Positions 5,411-5,467 of a stretch of 5,467 nucleotides of DNA are shown piece by piece. The notes beneath the pieces were generated by a model that saw nothing but the letters and a program-made list of their open reading frames with translations, was not told the DNA's origin and searched no databases. Position numbers and translations under genes: made by a program. How positions within the stretch are numbered: position 1 is the stretch's first letter; each line of letters opens with the position of its first letter. Source of the stretch: Nitrospirota bacterium (GTDB taxonomy: Bacteria > Nitrospirota > Thermodesulfovibrionia > Thermodesulfovibrionales > Magnetobacteriaceae); the NCBI GenBank assembly GCA_015232165.1, contig JADGAE010000145.1, positions 1-5,467 of the forward strand. Direction: 5' to 3'.

Positions 5411-5467
5411 AAGAAGGGGCGACTCCGCTGTCACAGCGACGTTACCGCGCCCCCTTCAGAACCCCCT
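5411..5467 (-). repeat. Dispersed GC-rich hairpin repeat, copy D (cut by window end)
   Basis: Read on the minus strand this begins AGGGGGTTCTGAAGGGGG, identical over that block to copy C. It continues with a diverged GCGGTAACGTCGCTGTG module, like the 23-bp unit of A and B, then CGGAGTCGCC and a CCCTTCTTTT tail. The inner dyad CGCTGT-C-ACAGCG (5426-5438) and the outer arms GAAGGGGCG / CGCGCCCCCTTC form a larger imperfect stem. Its T-rich tail faces the minus direction, so it looks like a terminator for genes converging from the right. On the plus strand there is a strong stem but no U-run, so how the fbp transcript ends is not settled here. Confidence 0.7.

Overview
The window looks like chromosomal DNA of a Gram-negative bacterium. 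It encodes an outer-membrane TonB-dependent receptor, a bacterial glutamate 5-kinase with a PUA domain and a class I fructose-1,6-bisphosphatase. No phage, plasmid, transposase, CRISPR or RNA gene is visible. The GC-rich hairpin repeats and the style of the proteins remind me of Nitrospirota of the Candidatus Magnetobacterium type. That is recollection and inference, not shown by the sequence.

Layout from left to right. Bases 1-110 are a copy of a dispersed GC-rich repeat (copy A). Bases 134-2269 (minus) encode a 711-residue TonB-dependent receptor. Bases 2270-2575 hold no gene; they carry repeat copy B in the opposite orientation to A, an internal 3 x 23-bp tandem array, and a separate perfect hairpin. 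Bases 2576-2860 (minus) encode a 94-residue exported or membrane-anchored protein I do not recognise, with a promoter almost touching its start codon. Repeat copy C (2963-3031) lies between this gene and an extended -10 promoter at 3090-3098. That promoter drives a leader with a possible minicistron overlapping the GTG start of proB (3212-4306, plus). A strong intrinsic terminator (4311-4340) ends the proB unit. fbp (4428-5384, plus) then has its own promoter and an ideal Shine-Dalgarno sequence. Repeat copy D (5411 to the window end) follows.

How the genes relate. The window falls into two halves that are functionally unrelated. The left half, on the minus strand, is an envelope/uptake module: a small exported protein upstream of an outer-membrane receptor. 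The right half, on the plus strand, holds two separately transcribed housekeeping genes, one for the first step of proline synthesis and one for gluconeogenesis or sugar-phosphate regeneration. No proA lies next to proB.

The most unusual content is non-coding. Four copies of one hairpin-forming repeat family occur in 5.5 kb, one in each main intergenic space. Two of them, nearly identical and inverted, bracket the receptor gene. The overlapping leader minicistron of proB is the second item worth attention.
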